From Dyadobacter sp. 676 (GTDB lineage: Bacteria > Bacteroidota > Bacteroidia > Cytophagales > Spirosomataceae), in NCBI RefSeq assembly GCF_040448675.1, contig NZ_CP159289.1, positions 3,373,001 through 3,437,000 of the forward strand: a stretch of 64,000 nt of DNA. Reading direction: 5' to 3'. Positions 51,303-59,759 of this stretch are shown in pieces. The position numbers were made by a program, and so were the translations under genes. A model generated the notes under the pieces. That model saw nothing but the letters and a program-made list of their open reading frames with translations, had not been told where the DNA came from and searched no databases. Numbering within the stretch: the stretch's first letter is position 1; the number at the start of each line of letters is the position of its first letter.

Positions 51303-51340
51303 CAAATGTAAGCAATGCGGTTGGTATTATGCAAGCATAC
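51303..51340 (-). promoter_or_regulatory. marR promoter with operator on its -33 element
   Basis: On the minus strand, TTG (51334-51332) is separated by 21 bp from TACATTTG (51310-51303), an exact -7 match. The operator GTATGC-TT-GCATAA covers 51340-51327 and has the TTG near its centre. The 16 bases starting at 51340 equal those at 17249-17264 upstream of the acyl-CoA dehydrogenase gene. Confidence 0.75.
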
Positions 51341-51353
51341 TAATTGATGCCCA

Positions 51354-51388
51354 TAAAAAACACACCGCCTCATTCCGGGGCGGTGTGT
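51354..51388 (-). terminator. Terminator of the TlpA-like gene
   Basis: A perfect 10-bp stem, ACACACCGCC (51360-51369) with GGCGGTGTGT (51379-51388). On the minus strand it is followed by six to seven T residues. It separates the redoxin gene from the marR promoter. Confidence 0.92.
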
Positions 51389-51393
51389 CGTTG

Positions 51394-52642
51394 TTATTTC
51401 TCGCTGATGAGCTTGTCCATTAAAGTATTGAAATCGGCCACAAACTCGTCGTAATAATGGCCGGTACCCGGGCCGTTGAAGCCGGTATGGATTTCACGGA
51501 CCTTGCCGTGTTTATCGATAAAAATGGTCGTAGGGTACGACATCACCTTGTTCAGCATCGGCAGGGCTTTGGCTGTGGACTCTTCGGAACTCGTTCCTGC
51601 CAGTACCACGGGATATTCAATGCCGAACCGGCTTACCATCCGGTCGATTTTGGGATTTGCGATTTCCGGTTTATCGGAGCGCTCGAATGAAAGGCCGATA
51701 ATTTCGACGCCGCGGCTTCTATTCTTTTTGTACCAGGGCGCGAGGTAATTGGTTTCATCCATGCAATTGGGGCACCACGAACCCATGATCTGGATAATGA
51801 CAGGCTTGCCGGCGAAACGCGGGTCCTTTAATGTCCAGGTTTTGCCTTTGGTATCCTTTAATGAGAAGTCCACGCTTTCAAAGCCTGGTTTGAGGAAAGT
51901 CAATTTGGTAGCGTCGGGAAGCTTGGCCTGGGGATCGGGCCGGGCCGTCCAGGTCTTAAATGCCTTTACACCCGACCACAGGTTGCCGCTCAGCGACCCG
52001 TCGGGCTGGAAACCCGCCTTGAAAAGCATTGCGAAGGAACCGTCGAAAGTGGATAAATAAAGGCTGTCGCCGTTTACGCTGCCGGTCAGGAAGCGGTAGT
52101 CGCCGGTAGGGGTCAAAAACGAGCCCGTAACGTCGGTGCCTTGCTGCGTAAAGTTTCCGACCGCGACGGTCTCGTCGCCTGTTGCCGGGTTTTTAAATGT
52201 AGTGGCCCACTTGCCGCCCACATTACGGCTGCTTTTGGCCTCGCCTTTTTTGAAAAACTTATAATCGGCCCCCCTGCTCGGCTTCGAAAGGCAACGAGCC
52301 CGCTACGGCACCGTTGGCGTAGCGGTAGTAAGTACCTTTCAGCTTGTCGCCGGTGGATTTGGCGACGATTTTAGCATCGAACATCATCATCGGGATTACC
52401 AGCGAGTCGTTCTGGAAATAGGCGCTGTCCATGTTCAGCTTCTCGGTTCCGTTGACGATCCGGACCATGTAGGTCTTGCCGTCGGCGTTTTTGGAGATAT
52501 CGAGCAAAATGGGCAGTTTCTGGTTGTCGCGGCTGAGCGTCGCACGCCAGATCCCGTTCTTCGGAGCCGTTACGGGGCCAGACCGGAAAGCCGTGGAAAG
52601 AATGGAAAATGAAAGTATTACGAACGAAAACAGGAGTTTCAT
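51394..52642 (-). CDS. TlpA-like exported thiol-disulfide redoxin, broken at a G6 run
   Basis: About 415 residues when joined. The ATG at 52642 opens a signal peptide (KLLFSFVILSFSILSTAF) and an N-terminal domain (about 130 residues) that ends in EAEQGGRL and a stop at 52259. Removing one G from the G6 run (plus C6 at 52269-52274) gives EQGADYKFFKKGEAKSSRNVGGKWATTF, joining smoothly to the downstream frame. That part ends in a thioredoxin fold with GSWCPNCMDE (CxxC) and YPTTIFIDKHGKV. It should reduce or oxidise thiols in the periplasm. A one-base assembly insertion is the simplest reading. Confidence 0.88.
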
Positions 52643-52726
52643 ATACAATTTACTGGCCTTGAAGGCGATGTGTGGTGCCAAAATTAAATTCCCCGAGGGG
52701 GCGTAATTCCTACGCTTGAAAATTGC

Positions 52727-52734
52727 TAAGTTTG
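52727..52734 (+). promoter_or_regulatory. -7 promoter element for rsmH
   Basis: TAAGTTTG, an exact TAnnTTTG match, 49 bp before the rsmH ATG. No mraZ-like gene or MraZ-box repeats were seen upstream. Confidence 0.55.
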
Positions 52735-52783
52735 TAACTGCCGCTTAGCCGGAAATAGTTCCTTAGTACATTGCTTTTAACAA

Positions 52784-53701
52784 ATGGATTCACCTAGTAC
52801 CTACCACGTTCCCGTCATGTTGCCTGAGTGTTTGGAAGGCCTTCAAATACAGCCGGATGGGGTTTATGTCGACGTTACTTTCGGCGGTGGCGGGCATTCG
52901 AGGGCTATCCTGGAAAAGCTGACGACGGGCCGGCTGCTGGCATTCGATCAGGATCCGGACGCGGCGGTTAATGCACAGGAATTCGGGAACGACAGCCGGT
53001 TTACCTTCATTCCAGCCAATTTCAGGCACCTTAAACGTTATCTGAAACTGAACAAGGCGACACAGGTGAATGGTATCCTGGCCGATCTCGGCGTTTCGTC
53101 GCACCAGATCAACACGCCCGACCGGGGCTTTTCTACCCGTTTTGACGCTGACCTGGACATGCGAATGAACCCTAATATCGAGAAAACGGCCGGGGAAGTG
53201 GTCAGAACGCGCTCGGCAGGGGAATTGCAGCGCATTCTGGGTATGTACGGCGAAGTAACCAATGCCCGCACCGCGGCGGAGGCGATCGTTGCTGCCAGAT
53301 ACAATTCACCCATCGAAACCGTTAATGACCTGAAAGGCATTCTCATGCGTTATGCGCCCAAACATCGCGAGAACAAATATTTCGCGCAGGTGTTTCAGGC
53401 ATTGCGGATCGAGGTGAACGATGAACTGGCGGTGCTCGAAGAGTTCCTGACGCAGGTTCCCGAGGTGCTCGCGCCCGACGGAAGGCTTGTGGTGATGTCG
53501 TACCATTCGCTGGAAGACAGGCTGGTGAAGAATTATATTCAAAAGGGAAAGTTTTACGGAGAAGTCGAAAAGGACTTTTATGGGAACGAGATCAAGCCGC
53601 TGAAAAGCGTGACGCGCAAGCCGATCGAAGCCACAGCGGAAGAAGTAGCCATAAACCCACGTGCCCGGAGCGCCAAATTGCGCATTGCGGCCAGGGCGTG
53701 A
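52784..53701 (+). CDS. rsmH: 16S rRNA (cytosine(1402)-N(4))-methyltransferase
   Basis: 305 residues. YHVPVMLPECLEGL is the invariant start of the family, VDVTFGGGGHSRAIL near residue 29 the SAM-binding loop, and GILADLGVSSHQ near 96 a catalytic block. SYHSLEDRLVKNYI near 240 is also diagnostic. It methylates C1402 of 16S rRNA. It opens the window's division and cell-wall cluster, but mraZ, which usually precedes it, is absent. Decamer array C begins right at its stop codon and separates it from ftsL. Confidence 0.97.
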   Translation: MDSPSTYHVPVMLPECLEGLQIQPDGVYVDVTFGGGGHSRAILEKLTTGRLLAFDQDPDAAVNAQEFGNDSRFTFIPANFRHLKRYLKLNKATQVNGILADLGVSSHQINTPDRGFSTRFDADLDMRMNPNIEKTAGEVVRTRSAGELQRILGMYGEVTNARTAAEAIVAARYNSPIETVNDLKGILMRYAPKHRENKYFAQVFQALRIEVNDELAVLEEFLTQVPEVLAPDGRLVVMSYHSLEDRLVKNYIQKGKFYGEVEKDFYGNEIKPLKSVTRKPIEATAEEVAINPRARSAKLRIAARA

Positions 53702-53704
53702 TGG

Positions 53705-53907
53705 TGCCGGGATGGTCAGGTGTAGTCAGGTGTGGTCAGGTTTTGTCAAGCGTAGTCAGGTGTTGCCAGGGATGGTCGGTTGTAGCAATGTTGTCACGGA
53801 TGATCAGGAAGTCGGGTGTAGTAGAAGTAATCACTAATATTTCTAATATCTATTGAGTGAGAATTACCATACCTGACCACACATGACCCTACTTGACAAC
53901 ACCTGAC
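53705..53907. repeat. Decamer array C: 10-bp-phased GTCA units with a shorter inverted TGAC arm
   Basis: GTCA or a one-base variant occurs at 53705 (GTGC), 53715, 53725, 53735, 53745, 53755, 53765 (GCCA) and 53775 (GTCG), all exactly in 10-bp phase. Degenerate copies follow to about 53815. After an AT-rich centre (53825-53865), TGAC lies at 53874, 53884, 53894 and 53904, again 10 bp apart. The array starts 4 bp after the rsmH stop and fills most of the 247-bp gap before ftsL. Confidence 0.85.
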
Positions 53908-53948
53908 AAAACCGCATCCCGATCAAATATTTAACGTAACGTTATACG

Positions 53949-54362
53949 ATGGCTGAAAATAGAAAACGCCCAAAGCCGGTGCCGCCAAAACCGCCGAAGC
54001 GGAAACGGGAATATTCTTTATTCAACTGGCTGAACAGATTTTTACCGCTCGACAAGGTATTCGGGGAAAAGGTACCGGGGCAGGAAGAGCGTCTGCCGGT
54101 TAAATATTTCTATTATTTCGGGTGGGTGATCATATTGCTCGTCGCTTACGAGCGGATCGGGTTCCAGTCCGAAGATTATGTACGGAAGACGATAAAGCTC
54201 AAAAAGGAGGTCGACGACCTGAAAGCCGAATACACTTCCATTCACGCGGAATACGAGCGGGCGGGAAAGCAGTCGGTGGTTGTTGAAAAAGTCCAGGCGG
54301 AAGGTCTGGTCGAAAATCTGACGCCTCCCAAAAAAATCATTTTAAAAGAAGACGAAGAATAA
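53949..54362 (+). CDS. ftsL: FtsL-like divisome protein
   Basis: 137 residues. The first 50 are basic and proline-rich (KRPKPVPPKPPKRKRE). One transmembrane helix lies at about 56-72 (FGWVIILLVAYERIGF). A coiled coil follows (KLKKEVDDLKAEYTSIHAEYERAG), the FtsL/DivIC type layout. The name rests mainly on this layout and on its place between rsmH and the FtsI-type gene; direct similarity is weak, as usual for FtsL. It sits 21 bp before the penicillin-binding protein gene. Confidence 0.8.
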   Translation: MAENRKRPKPVPPKPPKRKREYSLFNWLNRFLPLDKVFGEKVPGQEERLPVKYFYYFGWVIILLVAYERIGFQSEDYVRKTIKLKKEVDDLKAEYTSIHAEYERAGKQSVVVEKVQAEGLVENLTPPKKIILKEDEE

Positions 54363-54383
54363 GCCGTTTTTTCTCAACGCCTC

Positions 54384-56528
54384 ATGAAAAACGAAGTCGA
54401 AAGCGGTCAGAACAATAAAAAAGCGCTGATCAACCGGGCCCGTTTGGTTGGCTGGCTGCTGTTTTTGCTGGCGATCATGGTGTTCGTCAAGCTGATACGG
54501 GTACAATATTACGATACATTCAAAGGTAAAACCTGGGCGGAATATTCGGAGAAGAACGACCTGAAACTGGATACGATCCCGGCGATGCGCGGTAATATTT
54601 ACGCCAGCGACAATAGCTTGCTCGCGACCTCGCTGCCCTATTATTATGTAGGTTTTGACACGAAGGTCGCCGATTCGGCCTATTTCTATAACCATATCGA
54701 CGAACTGGCGGCGCTTCTTGCTAAAAACTTCAGGGAAAACACCGCCGAAGGCTACAAGAGCAAAATCATGCGTTACCGTGTAAGCAAAAGCAAGCGGTAC
54801 CTGCGCTTGAAAAGCAAGGAAATCACGCATCTGGAACGCGAACGGATCAAGAAATGGCCGTTTTTCGCCAAAGACCGCAAAGGCGGGGGCGGCAAGTTTG
54901 AAACGATCTATAAACGCTACAAGCCATTCAGTCCTATGGCCGACCGGACGATCGGAGGCATCGATCCCAAAACCGGCCGCGGTTATATCGGCCTGGAAGC
55001 GAGTTTTGACAAACAGCTCGAAGGAAGGCCCGGCATCGGCTGGGTCGAAAAGGTCGAAGGAGGACTGAAAATACCGGTAGGCGACGCTTTTAATGTACAA
55101 CCGGAGGCCGGAAGGGACATTTATACTACCCTGGACATGAATTACCAGGAGCGCACCGAGATCGCCTTGCGCAGGAAGTTGCTGGAAATGGACGCCGACT
55201 TCGGTTCGGTGATTATTATGGAAGTGGCTACCGGGGAAATCAAGGCGATGGCTAACCTGACCAAACGCGGCCCGGGAAAATACGAGGAAGTTTTCAACTA
55301 CGCGCTGGCGGGGAGCAACGACCCGGGCTCTACCTTCAAGCTTGCGACCATGATGGCCCTACTCGAAGAAACGCATATGGACCCCGATCAGGTGACCGTC
55401 AATACGGGCAACGGGGCAATGAAGTTCCGCAACCACGTGATCCGCGACGCACACCGTGGGGGCTTCGGTACCATTACCGCCTCGCAGGTTTTGGAGAAAT
55501 CATCCAACATCGGCATTGTGCAGCTCATGCAGCGGTATTTCGCCAACAAACCGGACAAATACCTGCAATATCTGAAACAATTCCATCTTACTGAACCCAC
55601 GGGCATTCATATGAAAGGCGAGAAACCGCCGTTGATCCGTGACCGCCGGTCGAAACAGTGGAGCAGCTACTCGATGTATTTTATGGCGCACGGCTACGAA
55701 ATGCAGATGACGCCCTTGCAAACGCTGGCGTTTTATAACGCCGTTGCCAATAACGGATACTGGGTAAGGCCCATGATCGTGCGCGAGATCCGTAATGCCG
55801 AGGAAATAGAAGACAAAATCCCGCCCTATGTGGAAGAAAAGCCGATTTGCTCGCCCGAAACGATACGAAAGGTGAAAAAAATGCTCGAAGGTGTGGTAAA
55901 TGCGGGCCTCGCAAAGCATATTAAGAGCGACCTATACCAGATTGCCGGAAAAACCGGTACTGCCCGGAAGCTGATCAACGGGGTTTATACGGAGGGGAAA
56001 AATTACACCTCGTTTGCCGGCTATTTCCCCGCCGACAAACCTAAGTACAGTTGCATTGTGATTATCGATAATCCCAAAAGCAATGGCGCCGACTACACCC
56101 GTTACGCGGGTAGCGTGGCAGCGCCGGTTTTCAAGGAGGTCGCCGACCGTATTTATGCCTATGACGTTTCGATTCAAAAACCGGTGAGGGATTCGATCCC
56201 CGAACAGTCGGTGGATGTGAAATGGGCGGGAATGACAAGCGACCTGAATGTGATCAGCAAATCGTTGAATATGACGCCGGTGCCGGAAGAGAGCGAATAT
56301 GCGGCGGGGTCACTTTATAAAAAGGGGAAAACCAAGTGGAACCCGCGCGATGTGGCGTCACGCGAGGTGCCGAATTTGCAGGGAATGTCTATGCGGGATG
56401 CTTTGTATTTAATGGAAAATAAAGGTTTCAGGGTAACATTCAAAGGCTCGGGCAAGGTTGTGGAACAATCGCTGCCTCCGGGCGCCAATAAATCGGGAAG
56501 CAAGACGATCCTGCTTACATTACAATAA
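54384..56528 (+). CDS. ftsI: FtsI-type division transpeptidase (class B penicillin-binding protein with PASTA)
   Basis: 714 residues. One membrane helix is at about 18-38 (RLVGWLLFLLAIMVFVKLI). A non-catalytic domain precedes the transpeptidase, which has STFK (about 318-321, SxxK), SSN near 372 and KTGT near 520. The last 65 residues are one PASTA domain (VPNLQGMSMRDALYLMENKGF). It cross-links septal peptidoglycan. It is 21 bp after ftsL and 6 bp before murE. A C-terminal PASTA is common in Bacteroidota FtsI. Confidence 0.94.
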   Translation: MKNEVESGQNNKKALINRARLVGWLLFLLAIMVFVKLIRVQYYDTFKGKTWAEYSEKNDLKLDTIPAMRGNIYASDNSLLATSLPYYYVGFDTKVADSAYFYNHIDELAALLAKNFRENTAEGYKSKIMRYRVSKSKRYLRLKSKEITHLERERIKKWPFFAKDRKGGGGKFETIYKRYKPFSPMADRTIGGIDPKTGRGYIGLEASFDKQLEGRPGIGWVEKVEGGLKIPVGDAFNVQPEAGRDIYTTLDMNYQERTEIALRRKLLEMDADFGSVIIMEVATGEIKAMANLTKRGPGKYEEVFNYALAGSNDPGSTFKLATMMALLEETHMDPDQVTVNTGNGAMKFRNHVIRDAHRGGFGTITASQVLEKSSNIGIVQLMQRYFANKPDKYLQYLKQFHLTEPTGIHMKGEKPPLIRDRRSKQWSSYSMYFMAHGYEMQMTPLQTLAFYNAVANNGYWVRPMIVREIRNAEEIEDKIPPYVEEKPICSPETIRKVKKMLEGVVNAGLAKHIKSDLYQIAGKTGTARKLINGVYTEGKNYTSFAGYFPADKPKYSCIVIIDNPKSNGADYTRYAGSVAAPVFKEVADRIYAYDVSIQKPVRDSIPEQSVDVKWAGMTSDLNVISKSLNMTPVPEESEYAAGSLYKKGKTKWNPRDVASREVPNLQGMSMRDALYLMENKGFRVTFKGSGKVVEQSLPPGANKSGSKTILLTLQ

Positions 56529-56534
56529 TCCTTC

Positions 56535-58010
56535 ATGGAAAACGATCCAATTTTGAGCAGCCTGCTCGGCGAATTAAAAGGAGCAGTTATTCACGGCTAT
56601 GCCGACGTCAAAGTCAGGAACATCATTCTGGATTCCAGAAAAGTGCTGCCGGGAAGCCTTTTCGTGGCTTTGCGCGGTACACAGGTAGATGGACACCGGT
56701 TTATCCAAACGGCCACGGAGCTGGGCGCGACGGCCATTTTATGTGAAGAGCTGCCTGAAAATGTAAGAGAGGACATTACCTATGTGCAGGTAGGCGATTC
56801 CGCCGCCGCCATGGGTTTGATAGCGGCGGCATTCTACGGGCATCCTTCGAAAAAAGTAAAATTGGTTGGTGTAACCGGTACCAATGGCAAAACTTCTGTT
56901 GCGACGTTCCTTTTTCAGCTGTTCAGGGCACTGGGTTATCGCTGCGGCCTGCTGTCGACCGTCCAGAACCAGATCGAGGACGAAATCATCGCTTCTACCC
57001 ACACCACACCCGACGCGGTGGCGCTGAATGCGCTGCTTGCCCAGATGGCCGCCCGCCATTGCAGCCATGTGTTTATGGAAGTGAGTTCGCATTCGGTGGT
57101 GCAGCACCGCATTACCGGCCTGCATTTCACGGGAGCGATTTTCACCAACATTACCCATGACCACCTCGACTTCCACAAGACGTTCGACAATTATATCAAA
57201 GCTAAGAAAGGCTTTTTCGACGCATTGCCGAAATCCGCATTCGCATTGGTAAACATCGACGACCGCCGGGGGACCGTAATGGTGCAGAACACGAGGGCGC
57301 ATGTAGAAACCTACTCGCTGCAAACGCTGGCGGGTTTTAAAGGCAAAATCATCTCGGACACACTCGCGGGCATGCACATGGAGATCAACCAGCGGGAAGT
57401 GTGGTTTCGCGTGATCGGCCGTTTTAACGCTTACAATTTGCTCGCGGTATATGGTGCAGCGGTGCTTTTGGGAGAAAAAGAAGAGGCCGTTTTAACGGAA
57501 CTTTCGAACCTGAAAAGCCCTCCGGGCCGCTTCGAGCAATTCCACTCGGCGGACCGCGTCGTGGGGATCGTCGACTATGCCCATACTCCCGATGCCCTCG
57601 AAAACGTGCTGGAAACAATCACGCATTTACGGAATGGCAATGAACAGGTAATTACCGTCGTAGGCTGCGGCGGGAACCGCGACGCCGAAAAAAGGCCCAA
57701 AATGGCGGAAATTGCCTGCCAGTACAGCAACCGCGTGATCCTGACGTCGGATAATCCACGTTTTGAAGACCCGATGGATATTCTCGATCAAATGCGGAAA
57801 GGCGTGCCGCCCTTGGATTACAAAAAAACAACGGTGATCGAGGACCGCCACGAAGCCATTATGAAAGCAGGCCTCGAAGCGGCGCCGGGCGATATTATCC
57901 TGATCGCCGGCAAGGGTCACGAGAATTATCAGGATATTAAGGGCGTAAAGCATCATTTCGACGATAAAGAGGTATTGATGGAGGTGTTCGCGAAACGGGC
58001 GGGCAATTAA
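56535..58010 (+). CDS. murE: UDP-N-acetylmuramoyl-tripeptide synthetase (MurE)
   Basis: 491 residues. The ATP loop is GVTGTNGKTSVATF near residue 112. HTTPDAVALNALLA and FTNITHDHLDFH near 208 fit the Mur ligase middle domain. The C-terminal domain has GCGGNRDAEKRPKMA and DNPRFEDP near 410; the DNPR motif is typical of enzymes that add meso-diaminopimelate. The window thus suggests a DAP-type peptidoglycan. It follows ftsI by 6 bp and precedes mraY by 71 bp. Confidence 0.96.
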   Translation: MENDPILSSLLGELKGAVIHGYADVKVRNIILDSRKVLPGSLFVALRGTQVDGHRFIQTATELGATAILCEELPENVREDITYVQVGDSAAAMGLIAAAFYGHPSKKVKLVGVTGTNGKTSVATFLFQLFRALGYRCGLLSTVQNQIEDEIIASTHTTPDAVALNALLAQMAARHCSHVFMEVSSHSVVQHRITGLHFTGAIFTNITHDHLDFHKTFDNYIKAKKGFFDALPKSAFALVNIDDRRGTVMVQNTRAHVETYSLQTLAGFKGKIISDTLAGMHMEINQREVWFRVIGRFNAYNLLAVYGAAVLLGEKEEAVLTELSNLKSPPGRFEQFHSADRVVGIVDYAHTPDALENVLETITHLRNGNEQVITVVGCGGNRDAEKRPKMAEIACQYSNRVILTSDNPRFEDPMDILDQMRKGVPPLDYKKTTVIEDRHEAIMKAGLEAAPGDIILIAGKGHENYQDIKGVKHHFDDKEVLMEVFAKRAGN

Positions 58011-58081
58011 AAATCAGCAGGCTTTTGGCGTAGTCTATTAAAAAAACCAATTTTGCAGCCGTCATCCCAATACGCTTTTTC

Positions 58082-59296
58082 ATGCTCTATTATCTCTTCG
58101 ATTATTTAGATAAACAATTCAACATTCCCGGGGCCGGGGTATTCCAGTACATCTCGTTCAGGGCGTTGGGCGCGACGGTTTTGTCACTATTTATCGCCGC
58201 CGCCTATGGAAAGTCTATCATTAATCTGTTGCGGAGAAAGCAAATGGGCGAGTCGATCCGCGACCTCGGGCTGGCCGGGCAAATGGAGAAGGCCGGAACG
58301 CCTACCATGGGTGGTTTCATTATCCTGGCGTCGCTGCTGATCCCCGTTTTGTTGTTTGCCAAATTAAGCAATGTCTATATCGTTTTGCTGCTGATCACGG
58401 CCATCTGGACGGGCGGCATCGGGTTTCTGGACGATTATCTGAAAAAATTCCGGAACAATAAGGACGGGCTGCATGGCCGTTTCAAGATCGTGGGGCAGGT
58501 TGGTCTGGGTTTGATCGTCGGCATCACTTTATCTTTCAACGACAATGTGAAGATCCGGGTTTACGACCAGCCGGTGCTTAGCTCCAGTCTGGGCGAAGTG
58601 CAGCGTTACCGCGATATCATCCACCCCACGGTAACCACGATCCCGTTCATCAAAAACAATGAATTCGACTACAAAACATTGCTTTTCGGCTGGTTGCCGG
58701 AAGAATATACCTGGGTAATCTACACCATCATCGCGATTTTCATCATTACCGCCATCTCCAACGGCGCCAACATAACCGACGGTATCGACGGCCTCGCGGC
58801 GGGCGTTTCGGGTATTATCGCATTGACGCTCGGCGTGTTGGCCTATTTGTCGGGTAACACCAAGTTCTCGCAATACCTGAACATCATGTATATTCCCAAT
58901 TCGGGAGAGCTGGTGATATTCTGTGCGGCGTTTATCGGGGCCTGTGTCGGGTTTTTGTGGTACAACGCCTATCCGGCGCAGGTTTTCATGGGCGATACGG
59001 GCAGTCTGATGCTCGGAGGTGTGATTGCAGTAGTGGCCCTGGCGATCAGGAAAGAATGGCTGATCCCGGTGATGTGCGGCATTTTTATCGTAGAGAACGC
59101 TTCGGTGATATTGCAGGTCAGCTATTTTAAATACACCAAAAAGAAATACGGCGAAGGCCGAAGGATATTCCTGATGTCGCCACTGCATCACCATTACCAG
59201 AAAAAGGGAATTCACGAAGCAAAAATTGTGACGCGCTTCTGGATTGTCGGTATTATCCTGGCGATTTTAACGCTGGCTACATTAAAGTTGCGATAG
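58082..59296 (+). CDS. mraY: Phospho-N-acetylmuramoyl-pentapeptide transferase (MraY)
   Basis: 404 residues, longer than the E. coli protein (360) because of an extra loop near residues 165-215, as is normal in Bacteroidota. About ten membrane helices. GTPTMGG near 75, LDDYLKKF near 121, [12 protein letters not shown] near 235 and [11 protein letters not shown] near 303 are the catalytic and substrate blocks; [10 protein letters not shown] near 365 is also diagnostic. It makes lipid I at the inner membrane. The cluster ends here with a terminator rather than continuing to murD and ftsW. Confidence 0.97.
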   Translation: MLYYLFDYLDKQFNIPGAGVFQYISFRALGATVLSLFIAAAYGKSIINLLRRKQMGESIRDLGLAGQMEKAGTPTMGGFIILASLLIPVLLFAKLSNVYIVLLLITAIWTGGIGFLDDYLKKFRNNKDGLHGRFKIVGQVGLGLIVGITLSFNDNVKIRVYDQPVLSSSLGEVQRYRDIIHPTVTTIPFIKNNEFDYKTLLFGWLPEEYTWVIYTIIAIFIITAISNGANITDGIDGLAAGVSGIIALTLGVLAYLSGNTKFSQYLNIMYIPNSGELVIFCAAFIGACVGFLWYNAYPAQVFMGDTGSLMLGGVIAVVALAIRKEWLIPVMCGIFIVENASVILQVSYFKYTKKKYGEGRRIFLMSPLHHHYQKKGIHEAKIVTRFWIVGIILAILTLATLKLR

Positions 59297-59309
59297 TAGG
59301 GAAAAAGGA

Positions 59310-59355
59310 GAAAAGCCCCAATTCATGCGAACCGGAGCTTTTCAGTGGTTTTTTG
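59310..59355 (+). terminator. Terminator after mraY
   Basis: GAAAAGC-C-CC pairs with GG-A-GCTTTTC, with one mismatch, and is followed by a short spacer and a T6 tract. Confidence 0.7.
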
Positions 59356-59375
59356 TCTGTTGATATCACGGTAAT

Positions 59376-59684
59376 TTATTCTCTTAATTCAAGTAACATC
59401 TCATCGGTAATCTTGTTCTTTTCCTTGAAGTCGGCCACGGTTTCGGAGAATGAATTTTGAAGATTTTCCACGTTCTGGAGATTTTTATAAACACCGTCGT
59501 AAATCTCGTTCAACGACTTGTCGAGGTTCTGGACGTTGATGTTCATATTTTCGGTTTCGATCTGACCGATTTTCTTGATCACGGCAGTTTCACTGTTTTT
59601 CAAATCCTCGATCTCCCGCAGGATCTTCTCCATGGTCTTATATTTTTCGATCTTGTCCATAGGTCTTTTCGAGATTGTTTTCAT
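59376..59684 (-). CDS. Small coiled-coil hypothetical protein
   Basis: 102 residues from the ATG at 59684; the ATG at 59660 is an alternative. Almost the whole protein is a charged heptad-rich coiled coil (MEKILREIEDLKNSE, LDKSLNEIYDGVYKNLQNVENLQNSF). No signal peptide or membrane segment is present. It is divergent from the hydrolase fusion gene, and convergent with mraY with the terminator between them. Its function is unknown. Confidence 0.6.
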   Translation of the reverse strand: MKTISKRPMDKIEKYKTMEKILREIEDLKNSETAVIKKIGQIETENMNINVQNLDKSLNEIYDGVYKNLQNVENLQNSFSETVADFKEKNKITDEMLLELRE

Positions 59685-59759
59685 AAGAGTGGCTAAAATA
59701 TCATACCAAAGCAACTATGCCTGCCGGTAAAATCCGCTGCGGAAATGCTTTTGAGAACT

